Below, one piece after another: positions 35,660-47,987 of a stretch of DNA of 64,000 nt. Positions within the stretch are counted from its first letter, which is position 1. Every line of letters begins with the position of its first letter. Location of the stretch: contig CDMY01000324.1 of assembly GCA_001179505.1 (NCBI GenBank), forward strand, positions 56,051 to 120,050. Reading direction: 5' to 3'. The notes beneath the pieces were generated by a model, which was not told the origin of the DNA, did no database searches, and saw only the letters and a list, made by a program, of their open reading frames with translations. This DNA comes from Vitrella brassicaformis. Taxonomy: Eukaryota; Sar; Vitrellaceae. Made by a program: the position numbers and the translations under genes.

Positions 35660-36323
35660 TCACTCATGCAACAAGGGGGAGGGCTTCGGAATGCAGCAGA
35701 CCACCCACACACATGGCACGGAAAACACATACATCCGATTGAAAGCCACAGACAGACAGCCGTCCGACTTTCTTTCTTTCTGGCTTGGCTGACCTCCGAA
35801 GAAAGAGACAGCGGCCTGGATGAGTATGATGACGACCCTCCAGCAGCGCTGCCGCCACACGCCGCCCACCTCGTCCTTCCTCAAGTGGCACTCAACCCTC
35901 CCAGCGCTGCCGGGCGCGACGCTCGAGTGGCCAGGAACCTGACGGCCAGACGCGAGACCAACACTGCAACGAAGAAGGCGCAATGGAGTTTTGCACCTTA
36001 TATGGGTGATCTGCGCGACGATTGTCGTCGGCGTATGACGAATTCTCCACCACCGTGGCCCGGCCAGCAGCAGCGCCACCATCGGCGCATCCACCTTCCC
36101 CCTGATCATCGTGTTCATTGCCGCCTTGCAGAGCCTTCCTCAGGTCGCGTTCGGTGGCTGGTGGCCTATAGTCATCCTGTGTGGGTGCGCGGCGCTGCTG
36201 AGCAGCGATTTTGTCCTGGATGTCCTCGAAGACCGATGACGTCTGGAGGTAGTCCAGGAAGAGGCAGGGGATCAGGATGTTGGCCACCACCAGCAACACC
36301 TGAGCCAGCTTGCTCGGCAACAT
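35660..36323 (-). CDS. Doubtful small membrane protein
   Basis: A minus-strand open frame starts at 36323 with a hydrophobic segment (LAQVLLVVANILIPCLFLDY), followed by a polar stretch with PTQDDYRPPATERDLRKALQ. This opening looks protein-like. Downstream the frame becomes Gly/Ala/Arg-rich, and I cannot choose between several splice paths; one ends at the stop at 35660. The opposite strand is also open across much of this stretch, so part of the signal may be base composition. No family recognised. It could be a real short gene, an exon relic or chance. Confidence 0.25.
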
Positions 36324-36729
36324 GTACGAAAGGAGGAAGGGGAAAGGAGGAAGGGCCAAAGGGCCTCCTCGGGAAGAAGCTCGCGCCACGTAAACGGAGG
36401 AGAATCGCGGAATAATGGAAGGCCCGCCCAGCCATTTTTCTTCGGTGTCGGGTACGATGGACATGCGCCAGCGTCTGCAGCAGTGGAAACAGGGCAAGGA
36501 AGGGTAAGAACGCCCATCCGAACACAGATCTCCCACCTCTGCCGCATTCCAACCTCTGATCTTACCTCCCATGTGTGTATGACGCAGGGATCGCAGCCAC
36601 ACAGGTGCGCAGCGGCGAGATCCGAGTGCAGGGCCAGCGCGGCTGAGGAGCGGAGTCGCGCCTCTTCGCCAGAATGGTGGTGGTGTAGGGGGGCTGCGGA
36701 CGAGTGGCAGTGCGGGCAATCTAAGAGCC
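36324..36729. other. Divergent intergenic, open on both strands
   Basis: Between the doubtful minus-strand start and the plus-strand gene at 36730. GC-rich; both strands are open in long frames with Arg/Pro/Gly-rich translations. I see no conserved motif and treat these frames as composition effects. Confidence 0.4.
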
Positions 36730-38475
36730 ATGGTGGGCAAGGACGCCAAGCGAGATCATGACAATCGGACGCCCGGACGGGTGAGCTCAAGGCGCGACAT
36801 CTTTGCCATGTTTGCAATGATGTTTTCTTGCTTCTTCTTTGCAGATGTACCGTCCTGGTCTTCCCGAGCCGCCGTCCAAGACCCCCAAGGGGCTCAACCA
36901 GCTGCCCATCCAGCGGCCTCTCAAGCCTGTAGCGCAGATCGCGGGCAGCGGGGAGGGGCGGGTGGCCGATGGAGGGATGCAAGGAGGGACCGACGAGGGC
37001 AATAGCAAACGGTGAGGAGATCCGTCTAGAGAGAAAGAAGGACACAGTTGATGGCTCACGGCTTGTGTGTGTGTGTGTGTGTGTTCAGTGTGTCGGCTGT
37101 GGCGTCGACGGCACGAGAGATGGTGTTGATAGACTTCTCCGAGAGTGAGCTGGAGTCGCTGCTGCAGCGGGTGGTGGAGGAAACGCTCGAGCGCAAGCTC
37201 AAGCCGGTGTACGACCTGCTGGCCGCCGTAGAGACCACCATTCAGCAGCAGCAGGGGCAGCAGCAGGGGCAGCAGCAGGGGCAGCGGGGGGCGGAGGGGA
37301 CACTGGCTAGTGGGGCGGCGGGCGTAGACATAGCTAAGGAGAAGGAGGGTGGCATAGAGAAAGAGGGGAACAGGGGGCCGAGGATGAGCATCGCCTCAAC
37401 CAAGTCAGCACATGACACCCCCATCGACAGACAATGTTCATATAAAACACATCCATTGTCCATTTCCTCTCTCTGTTTCCCTCACTCGTTCAGGCCAGAG
37501 CCGTCCGTCAAGAGTAGCCATACCGACACAGCCCCCATCGCCACACAGACCACACTCAAGACCTCCCCTCCCCCTCCCCCTCCCCCACCCCCGCCCCAGC
37601 AGACCACAGAGAACAACACCAGCCTCCCGCCGCTCTGCCCCACATCGACCGTCGACACGACAGTGGGTGTTGCTGCTGCTGACGGTGTTGGTTTTGGTTT
37701 TGGTGTTGGTGTTGGTGTTGGTAGTCGTCGGTCGCACAATCCGCTGGCGTGGCTGGACGAGGAGGAGCTCGAGGGCACACCCCACCAGATGAGGCTGGCC
37801 AAGCTCATACAGGAGCAGGAGGACAGCGAGGAGGGAAAACTGGCGGACAAACAGGATAGGTATGTCGGCCGGTGGGGTGGGTATGGGCCACTGTGGGGTG
37901 TGTGATCTGTATTTCTGTGTGTGTTCTGTCCTGCGTGTGTGTATGCAGTGGTATGTCTAATACTGGTGGGGACGCCATCGTCGTGTCCGATACTACACCC
38001 GAAAGCCGCGTGTACACTGGCAGGTATGTGTCCATACACACAAGTGGCCATTTGAGACATGTCGAGAGTTCTGTACGCAGTCGCATCAACGAGGTGGATT
38101 CTGCTAAGTTGGCGGCGCTGCGTCGCGACGGCCCGCTATCGGGCGGCCATGGGGCGACGGTCACGGGGGAGGAGCTGGGGGTGGGGTTCTCGCCCCTCAG
38201 TGAGCGAGTGACGCCCCTCGGCCGCCACCCCGCCTCTGCATCCAACAAGACAGGCAGCAAACCACACGAGCCCACGGTACGGTCGGCGTATACGAGACAC
38301 CCACTACACTGTCCTTCTGTGCATCTGTGTCTCTGTGTGTGGTTTGTTTGTGTTGCAGAGCGAGCTTCTGAGCCGTGTGCATGACCTGTTGCGGGACCGC
38401 AGACGCAGCCGTGAGGGCGGCCAGGGCAGCGACGCCCACTCGTCACCCCGCCCCAGCGACAGGGCCAACAACTGA
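36730..38475 (+). CDS. Unknown low-complexity protein, possible coiled coil
   Basis: Seven exons: 36730-36780, 36845-37011, 37089-37403, 37494-37859, 37949-38023, 38081-38276 and 38359-38475. All phases close; about 428 residues. Residues 75-120 form an amphipathic helical stretch (FSESELESLLQRVVEETLER, then KLKPVYDLLAAVETTI) leading into Gln-Gly repeats (QQQGQ) coded by a CAGCAGGGG repeat. Next come a run of 10 prolines and a Gly-Val/Gly-Phe alternation coded by a GGTGTT repeat at about 37683-37718. The tail is Ser/Arg-rich (RVHDLLRDRRRSREGG). The intron 38024-38080 is 57 bases, in frame and without stops, so a 19-residue longer form is possible. No known domain; the composition suggests a disordered scaffold protein. 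Confidence 0.6.
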
Positions 38476-39236
38476 CCTACCCACAGCCACACAGACAGAC
38501 AGACAGACAGACCGATGGATCGATAAATAGATGGCCCATGCAGGCAGACAGACAACAATGGGAAGCGATTGTAGCCGCACGTAGCTATGGAGAGGTGTGG
38601 AGAGTTGGCTGACTGTGTGTCTGCTGCCTGCAACATGCGATGGGCTGCCTGTGTGTGATATGGCTGGACTCATGCAGACAGCTGGTGTGCTGTGGTCATT
38701 GAAATATTGAAATGCTGCTGTTGCAACGGTGTGTCGCTGACGGCGTCCACCACCAGCCGCCAGTGGACCAGCTGCGGGAGTCTCGGAAGGATGCAACAGC
38801 ACTCACGAAAGAATGCACCGTGATGTGGGTCTTCATTATGTTTGCTCACGCTAGGCAAATGCTCTGTCCGTCATGCATGATCATCGATTCGGTAACTTGT
38901 CGCTGCGATGTGCAAGAGGGTAAGCACCGGTAGGCCACTCATGAAGACCAGACAGATTAATGACCGCAATGGCTTCACTCCTCCACAGTCCCTCCCTCCC
39001 TCACAGTATACATGTGTTTTCTCTTGTTGTCTTGTGTTTGTCAGATACAGAACCGATTTGCGCAGATTCGGATGCGAAAAAGGAGAAGAAGAAGGAGTGA
39101 AGTTTGAATGAATGCAGGAAGATTCGGCTCGGCATGCATGCGCACAAGTGGTGTCCATGTGGCTGTCTGACTGGAGTGTCTGTCAGCAGAATGTGTGTTC
39201 GAGGTTGATTGGTGTACTGCGTTGATTCATTCACTA
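38476..39236. other. Noncoding stretch upstream of the PurL-like exon
   Basis: No upstream PurL exons and no other gene are visible here in either direction. Contains (ACAG)n at 38496-38512 and a TTTCTCTTGTTGTCTTGTG pyrimidine-rich stretch near 39018-39037. The bases just before 39237 (TTCACTACGCCAG) could act as a splice acceptor for the exon that follows. Confidence 0.45.
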
Positions 39237-39488
39237 CGCCAGCCCACCGAGGCTTACCCCTTCAACCCCAACGGCTCACCGCAAGGCATCGTCGGCCTCT
39301 GCAGCCCTGACGGCCGCCACCTGGCTCTCATGCCACACCCCGAGCGATGCATCCTCACCTACCAGTGGCCGTACGCGCCGCAAGGGTGGACCAAACAGCA
39401 CAGGGAGGGGGAGCTGTGGGGCCGGCACGTGGCGCCCTGGATCAAAATGTTCCAGAATGCACGACAGTGGTGCGAGAGAAATGCGTAG
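39237..39488 (+). pseudogene. Orphan C-terminal exon of FGAM synthase (PurL)
   Basis: The plus frame encodes about 83 residues matching the end of phosphoribosylformylglycinamidine synthase, the glutamine-dependent fourth step of purine synthesis. It starts at the conserved PTEAYPFNPNGSPQGIVGLC, continues SPDGRHLALMPHPERC, and ends WIKMFQNARQWCERNA followed by a stop. MPHPER carries the His and Glu of the class I amidotransferase triad; the catalytic Cys lies in sequence that is absent. Full-length PurL is about 1300 residues, and nothing else of it is found within the preceding 0.8 kb, where a different gene ends. It is therefore a duplicated 3' fragment, the end of a gene scattered by misassembly, or less likely a gene with one very long upstream intron spanning the previous gene. 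The exon itself is undamaged. Confidence 0.75.
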
Positions 39489-39946
39489 CTGCTGGGTCGG
39501 TGGCTAGGTGGTTGCGTCAGTCGGGGAGCTGCTTGTCTCGTGTGTGCGTGATGACTGGCTTGTCTTTTTCCCTCTGTCACTCTCCTCTGTGTGGTGTGAA
39601 TCATATTATGCTGGCCGATCGACCAATGGGGTCATTTTTTGAATGTCGTGTGGCGTGATCGTGTCCGTCGGTCCGTCCCGAGAGAGGGAGGGGTACCGGC
39701 GCGTAAGGCCCTCTAGCTAGATCTCGCAGTGGCGGGATCCGTAGGACACTTTTCGTGTGTGTTTATGTGTGTGACAGTCAGTTAGGTGTGTCTCTGTCTG
39801 TCTGTCTGTCTGTCTGTGTGCAGCGACCGATCGCCCACTGAATACGCAGACGTACACACAATCGCAATCAATCAGACTCCCCACTCCCACACTCACAAGC
39901 AATTGCAAGCGACCCGAAGCAAGCAATCGGGTGTGAGTCGAGAGAG
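39489..39946. other. Intergenic 5' of the TMBIM gene
   Basis: Holds a (CTGT)n run at 39795-39817 and a TTTATGTGTGTGAC TG-rich part. No coding exon. The last ~100 bases (CAATCGCAATCAATCAG, CAAGCAATTGC) are the probable 5' UTR of the following gene. Confidence 0.45.
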
Positions 39947-41174
39947 ATGGTGAGCGGTGACGTGGAGAGCCAGACGCCCCTCATCGGGCAGCGCGGCCAG
40001 CTGGTGACCAAGGACATCGAAGTGGACATTCGCAGAGACTTCATCCTCAAGGTAGCTTACCCACGTGTCGATAGATGTCTCACATCAGCTGACTGAGCGT
40101 GACTTGCTTTGTCCCTGTTGTTTGTGTCTCCGTGATCAGGTCTATGGGATACTCGCCACGCAGATCATCCTCACCGTCCTCGTCGCGCTGCCCTTCGTAC
40201 TCGTCGACGCCGTCCAGAGTCAGATGAGACACACACAAAGACACACACACAGAGAGAGAGAGAGAGAGAGGGACACCGTCGTGTCTGACTCGTCTGTATG
40301 TCTGTGTGTGTGTCTCGGTGCATGCAGCGTTTGTGCGCGACAACTCGGGCCTGATCGGCTTCGTGACCATCCTGAGTGTGTTCGCCTTCCTCATAACCTT
40401 TTCGCTGAAGCCTGAATGGATCAAAACGCACCCCTACGGACTAATCGTGAGCCGCGGACAGCGAGACACACAACAAAGAGGGCCATCCATTTCATCTCTC
40501 TGTGTCGGGTTGGCAGACGCTGTTTGGCTTCACCGTCGTGGAGGGCGTCTTCATCGGAACGCTGTGTGTGTTCCTGACACCCTCGACCGTGCTGTTCACC
40601 GTGGGTGTGGGTGTGGTGATCGTCGGATCGCTGACGGCCTGGGCGGTCTTCGCCAAAGCCGACTTCACAGGTACACACACGGCGACACGTGACAGCCACA
40701 CTCAACCACACACACGCAATGTCTTGCAGGTTACGCGCCGTTCGTCTACGTGGCGGGGCTGGTGTTTTGTGTTGTTCCTCATCGCCGGCCTCCTGTTGAT
40801 GCCATTCCTGCCTGGCGTACGGACAACTCAGACAAGACACAGAGGACACACACATGTGACTCGCTGCGTGTGTGTCTCTTTGTGTGGATTGTGCAGGTGT
40901 CCGTGTTCAACATGGTCATCTCAGCGTTGTTGGTGCTGTTCTTCTCGGCCTACCTGGTCATCGACACGCAGGCCATATTGGGCGGCCAACACAAGTATCA
41001 GTTCACAGTGGACGACTACGTCTTCGCCGCACTGGTGAGCCCCACCCCCAACACGCGCAGTGACATACACGGCAATCAGTGTGTCGTGTTGGTCCTGTAG
41101 GCGATTTACCTCGACATCGTCAACATCGTATAATTCTGATCCAGCTGCTCTCTGCATTCGGACAGCGCAAGTGA
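39947..41174 (+). pseudogene. TMBIM / Bax-inhibitor-1 family protein with two frameshifts
   Basis: Seven exons: 39947-40051, 40140-40218, 40328-40446, 40517-40670, 40730-40816, 40897-41034 and 41101-about 41174. The protein has the lifeguard/TMBIM layout: short polar N-terminus, then six to seven membrane spans (VYGILATQIILTVLVALPFV, FGFTVVEGVFIGTLCVFL, VFNMVISALLVLFFSAYLVI). It includes the family signature DTQAILGGQHKYQFTVDDYV and YLDIVNI. Family members are ER or Golgi Ca2+-leak channels that moderate cell death. Two breaks are visible. Exon 5 has one base too many near 40765-40775: GYAPFVYVAG and LIAGLLLMPFLPG lie in different frames. In exon 7 a stop at 41131 directly follows IVNI, while the +1 frame continues with a family-like tail ending at 41174. 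This is either a decaying gene or a sequence error. Confidence 0.7.
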
Positions 41175-42022
41175 GAGCAAGGCCGACAGACAACAGGGGA
41201 CAAGGGAAGGACAGCCACACAAGACTGACTGACTGCCTGACTGACGACGTGTAAGAGAGATCAATGGTTGACAGACTTCTTGATTGATGAATGCACTCAC
41301 ATTCATTCAAGTCACTGATATGATGGGGTGAAATGTATGTAGAAAACTGAGTATCTGCACAAACGGCACACCATCCGTTCATCCATCCACCAGCGCACGC
41401 ACATGCTGTCGGTGTCTTGCGACTGCGATGACACATCATGCACGTAACTGCCATTTCACACCTCTTCGCACAAGACGAAAACAACTCAAGACGTGCAAGA
41501 GGCACCGAGAGATGGCCACACATCATTCGAATGCCGGCCGCTGTTCTCCACCCTTCCCCCGCCCCCATACTGATGTGCCGTTCTTCCTACACGTGCGTCG
41601 CATGGCAGTGGGCTGCATGTGAGCACACACGCAGCAGGCTCGGGCCATCAAGATGAAGGACGGGGGCTGGAGAACATCGCGACATTCAGCTGGCCAGACG
41701 AGAGAGGGAGGGGAAAGCTCATCGATGGGGCTGCTCTCTTCTCCAAAAATGTCCATCCCGGCCTTAAAACGCCAACCAATCAACCAGACCAATGCACCAG
41801 CACCGTCCGTCCCCCGCTCGCAGAGGGACTTAAATCACCACACATCTAGACATGGCATGGCACGCACCCGCACCTCCCCCACCGACACGACACGAGCATG
41901 CATGCGCCATCCGACCGTGAAAAAGCCTTCCTCACTCTTCAAAACGGCCCCACATCACACACACACACACACACGCACAAGCAGACGAAGACTACCACAC
42001 CTACCGCTCTCTTCTCTATCAC
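41175..42022. other. Convergent intergenic region
   Basis: Between the TMBIM-like gene and the DAHP synthase stop. Contains (AC)n at 41957-41974 and (CTGA)n near 41222-41243. No open frame has protein-like composition on either strand. It must hold both 3' UTRs. Confidence 0.5.
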
Positions 42023-43659
42023 TCACTTCTTGGCGACTGCCTCCCTCCTCTGTCTGACGGCCGCAGCGAGGTTCTCGAGCACCTTGACCGTGTCCATCCA
42101 GTGGATGCAGGCATCAGTCACCGACACGCCGTACCGCAGGCTCGACAGCACCGTCGACCGCTGCCCCTCTGGGCCGAGCTGCCCGGGCCCGCTGCCGTGC
42201 AGGGTGGTGGGGGAGTCGTTCTTGTTGTTGATGATGTCGGACAGCTTGTCGCCGGTGGGGAGGTCCTGCTTGCCCTCGAAGAGGTGGGACTCGATCATCA
42301 CGCCCATGATGCCCATCTCGCCCTTGGACAGCTGGCTGCAGATGTCCTCGGCTACCTGCAACAAACAGAGACGAGATGTCGCCGTGTGTTGGGCCTTCCC
42401 TTCTCCCCCTCTGGCAGGCAGGGAGCAGGACTGACCTTGGGTTGCCTGTTGTGGTCCTTCTGGCTGTTGCCGTGGGAGCAGTCGACCATGACCTTGGGCA
42501 CCACCTTGTTCTTGGTCAGCTTGTCAGCGGCGCCCTGGATGTGCTCTGAGGCGTAGTTGGGGCCCGTCGCACCGCCTCGCAGCACCACGTGTGTGTCCTT
42601 ATTGCCCATCGACAGCACGATGGCCGGCAGCCCCTGCTTGGTGATCGACAGGAAACTGTGGGGGAACTGCGCCGATCGCACCGCGTCGATGGCCACCTGT
42701 ATGTCACCTGACGAAGAGCAAGACAAACAAGGATCAGAGAGCGAATGGTTGTCAGTCACGTGGGGATAGAACGCACCTGAGGTGGCGTTCTTGAAGCCGA
42801 CGGGCATGGACAGCCCCGATGCGAGTTGTCGGTGCAGCTGGCTCTCGGTGGTGCGGGCGCCGATGGCCGCCCAAGCGACAAGGTCGGCGATGTACTGAGG
42901 GATCATGGTGTCCAGGAACTCACACGCACACGGCAGCTCCATGTTGTTGATGTCAGCCAGGATGCGACGACCGATCTTCAGACCCTGCCAGCCAAAGAGC
43001 ACACGAGAGAGAGGTGTGTCAGTGCTCATGCGGCGGGGAGGTGTGTGAAGAGAAGCATGGTGCTGGTCACGTGGTTGATGTCGTATGATTCGTCGAGGTG
43101 GGGGTCGTTGATGAGGCCCTTCCACCCCACAGTCGTACGCGGCTTCTCGAAGTACACACGCATCAGAATCAACAAATCCTTGGACAGACGGGTCGCCTCG
43201 GCCTGCACACACACACACACACACACGGACACACACACGGAGCAGCCGGCGCGTGAACACTACGTCACACCTTTCTTGATGCGTATGTATCGTATTGCAC
43301 ACCTTGAGTCTTGTCCCATACTCAATGGCGGCCTTTGCATCGTGGATGGAGCACGGCCCCACGACGACCACGAGCCTGTCGTCCTTTCCGTTGAGTATGT
43401 CCGAGACGGCCTGTCTTGCCTGCTGCACGGTCCTCTTGCCCTGCGGCGTGTTGGGGATCTCCTCCATCAGCAGCTGGGGGTAGATGACGGCCTTGATGGA
43501 CTCGATGCGCAGGTTGTCCACCTCGGGGTCGGTGAAGTACTCGGTGAAGTGCCGCTGGGAGGCCGGGCCGCCCTCCACCCCATCAACGGCATCGATCTTC
43601 CGCTTTTTCCGCTCCTCACCATTCGCCATCGCTGGCACAGCTGCACCATTGCTCGACAT
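42023..43659 (-). CDS. 3-deoxy-7-phosphoheptulonate synthase, class I (DAHPS)
   Basis: Five exons on minus: 43659-43303, 43202-43071, 42984-42777, 42707-42436 and 42355-42023. All phases close; 433 residues, a little longer than E. coli AroF/G/H (~350) because of an N-terminal extension. It catalyses phosphoenolpyruvate plus erythrose-4-phosphate to DAHP, the entry to the shikimate pathway. Visible hallmarks: [86 protein letters not shown] and [11 protein letters not shown]. This is the class I alpha (AroF/Aro3/Aro4) type, not the class II type of plants. The first ~40 residues ([13 protein letters not shown]) do not resemble a transit peptide, so the enzyme is probably cytosolic. Enzymes of this group are usually feedback-inhibited by Phe or Tyr; the effector cannot be told here. 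Divergent to the Deg protease, 185 bases start to start. Confidence 0.95.
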
Positions 43660-43844
43660 CCCCAATACGACGCGGAGAAATGGGGTGGCAGATCTGCAGA
43701 GCTCGCAAGCGCGCTTCCTGGAGGCGAGTGGCTTGCGAAATGAAGCTTTGCACCAGAATGGAGTGCAATGATTCGATGCAGGCGTCCCGGTTGCCGGCCG
43801 AGAAACGGCACTCGTGTGTGTGGAGATGCCGGCCACCACCAGGC

Positions 43845-46053
<2,209 letters not shown>

Positions 46054-47987
46054 GGGATGGGTGCATGGATGGACGAATGAATGTCTGATGTGTCGACCTG
46101 ACAGTGGGGGGTGTTGTGTCTTTTGACAAATATGAGACAGACTCCTCCCAGCGTGTGTGTGTGTGTCGTGGAGCGAGTCGATTTAATCTTTATGCGTGCC
46201 TGTCGTGTCGTCGGCCGGTCAGGTCAAAGTGTCAGAAAGAGCATCAATCACGTCAGTCAGCACGGACCGCAGCACGAGTCAGTCGAGTCAGTCTGTAGCC
46301 ATTAAACAAACATACAAATGTATGTGCTGTGCGTGTGAATGAATGAATGAATGAGCGCCCACCCCACCCCACCCCACCATACCATCCTCCGTCAGGGAGA
46401 CAAGAGAGGTCGCAGACAGACGAGAGAGGAGAGCAAGCCAGGCAGGTAGGTAGGGTAGGTAGGCATTCGGCATGGCATCATCGTATAGCACACGCACCAA
46501 TGGATTGGATTGGCGAACGCACAGAGACCAAAAAATAGGTCTTACGGAGGGGGGNNNNNNNNNNNNNNNNNNNNNNNNNNNNNNNNNNNNNNNNNNNNNN
46601 NNNNNNNNNNNNNNNNNNNNNNNNNNNNNNNNNNNNNNNNNNNNNNNNNNNNNNNNNNNNNNNNNNNNNNNNNNNNNNNNNNNNNNNNNNNNNNNNNNNN
46701 NNNNNNNNNNNNNNNNNNNNNNNNNNNNNNNNNNNNNNNNNNNNNNNNNNNNNNNNNNNNNNNNNNNNNNNNNNNNNNNNNNNNNNNNNNNNNNNNNNNN
46801 NNNNNNNNNNNNNNNNNNNNNNNNNNNNNNNNNNNNNNNNNNNNNNNNNNNNNNGGGGGGAAGGGGGGGGGGGGAGCTAGAGGACGCTACACACAGTGGG
46901 GGGAGGCAACGGGGACGGAGGGGCACCGCGTCCATTCATCCATCCATCCATCAAGTGGGTCATGAGAAACACCACGTGCGCCGGTAGGAAACAGGAGTGT
47001 GCACGTCAATGCGTGTGGATCCACACACACACACACAGACTCATGAGGCTCTCTGTCTGTCAGGTCGATAAGCCAGGTCATCACGTCAGTCACGTCAGGT
47101 CGTCTCCACCTCTCTCCCACGCGCATGCAAAACTGTCGTCAGTCACCGCTCTCCTACCCACTCACGCCCTCAGTCAGTCAGTCAGGTTAATTGGCCAGAA
47201 AGCCAGGGAGGGGTGTGTGCCCTCGATTGGGTGGATGTGTGTGTGTGTGTGTGTATGTGAGTGAGTCAAGGCGGCAAGGGACAGATTAACACGAAACACA
47301 TCAATCGGTCCCTTTTCCCCCCATATGCACACGGATGGATGGACGAAGGAACGAAGGAATGGCCGTCTGTCTGTCTTTCTGTCTGTCTGTCTGTCTGGGA
47401 GAAAGAGGGTCACCACCCAGCCGACAGGCAAGACAAGTACATGGCATGGTCAGAAAGACATACCAAGCAATGATGAACGCACGCACTGTGTGTAGCGACA
47501 GGAAGTGAGACAAACAGGTAGCCAGGCAGGAAGGCAGGTAGGTACGAGCAGGTACGACAAGAAAGAAAGAAATCGTGCAGTCAGGCAGGTACACATACTC
47601 AACAACCACAATGGCGGGCAACATGAGTCCCCTCCCTCCCCTCCCGCCCCTTAAATTGGCCGCGTACATGGTATGTATGTGTTTTGCTGTGTCCGTACGC
47701 AGGTGGGAGCATACCATACACGTCGACAAAAGCACTCACTCACTCACTCCCTTGTCGGTCGGGTACTCACTATCAATCACGTCTAGAAATCGTGGCAATC
47801 GATCGCTCCCCGGCACGCACACACGCACGCACGCACACACGTATCCATCCAATAATATAGCCAGATACGTATCAAAACTTCCCACTTACGTCCACCACTG
47901 CCCACCACCACCGCCAAGACAGCACTCTTGCCTCCTCCATCCATCCATCCGGCGGCCCATCCATCCATCCATCCATCCATCCCCTGG
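46054..47987. other. Long intergenic region with assembly gap and simple repeats
   Basis: Nearly 2 kb without a supportable gene. Contains (GAAT)n at 46337-46353, CCACCCCACCCCACC near 46361-46377, the N gap, G-runs beside the gap and (CCAT)n at 46939-46953. Further along are (CTGT)n at 47366-47398, (CACG)n near 47821-47840 and (CCAT)n at 47941-47980. Both ends are 3' flanks (Deg protease and CDPK). Confidence 0.55.
46555..46854. other. Assembly gap (300 N)
   Basis: Exactly 300 N. The left border ends in GGAGGGGGG and the right begins GGGGGGAAGGGGGGGGGGGGG, so the missing piece is probably a long G-rich simple repeat. The true length is unknown. Confidence 0.98.

Noticed and set aside
35666-36415. 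Plus-strand open frame of about 249 codons
   Set aside because: Arg/Pro/His-rich composition, no motif, no splice partners and an equally open opposite strand; treated as base-composition effect.
36172-36749. Minus-strand frame extending upstream of 36323
   Set aside because: The upstream part is Arg/Pro/Ser-rich and overlaps the first exon of the plus-strand gene at 36730; only the hydrophobic part from 36323 looks protein-like.
46555-46854. Open frames running across the gap
   Set aside because: They consist mainly of unknown residues from N bases.
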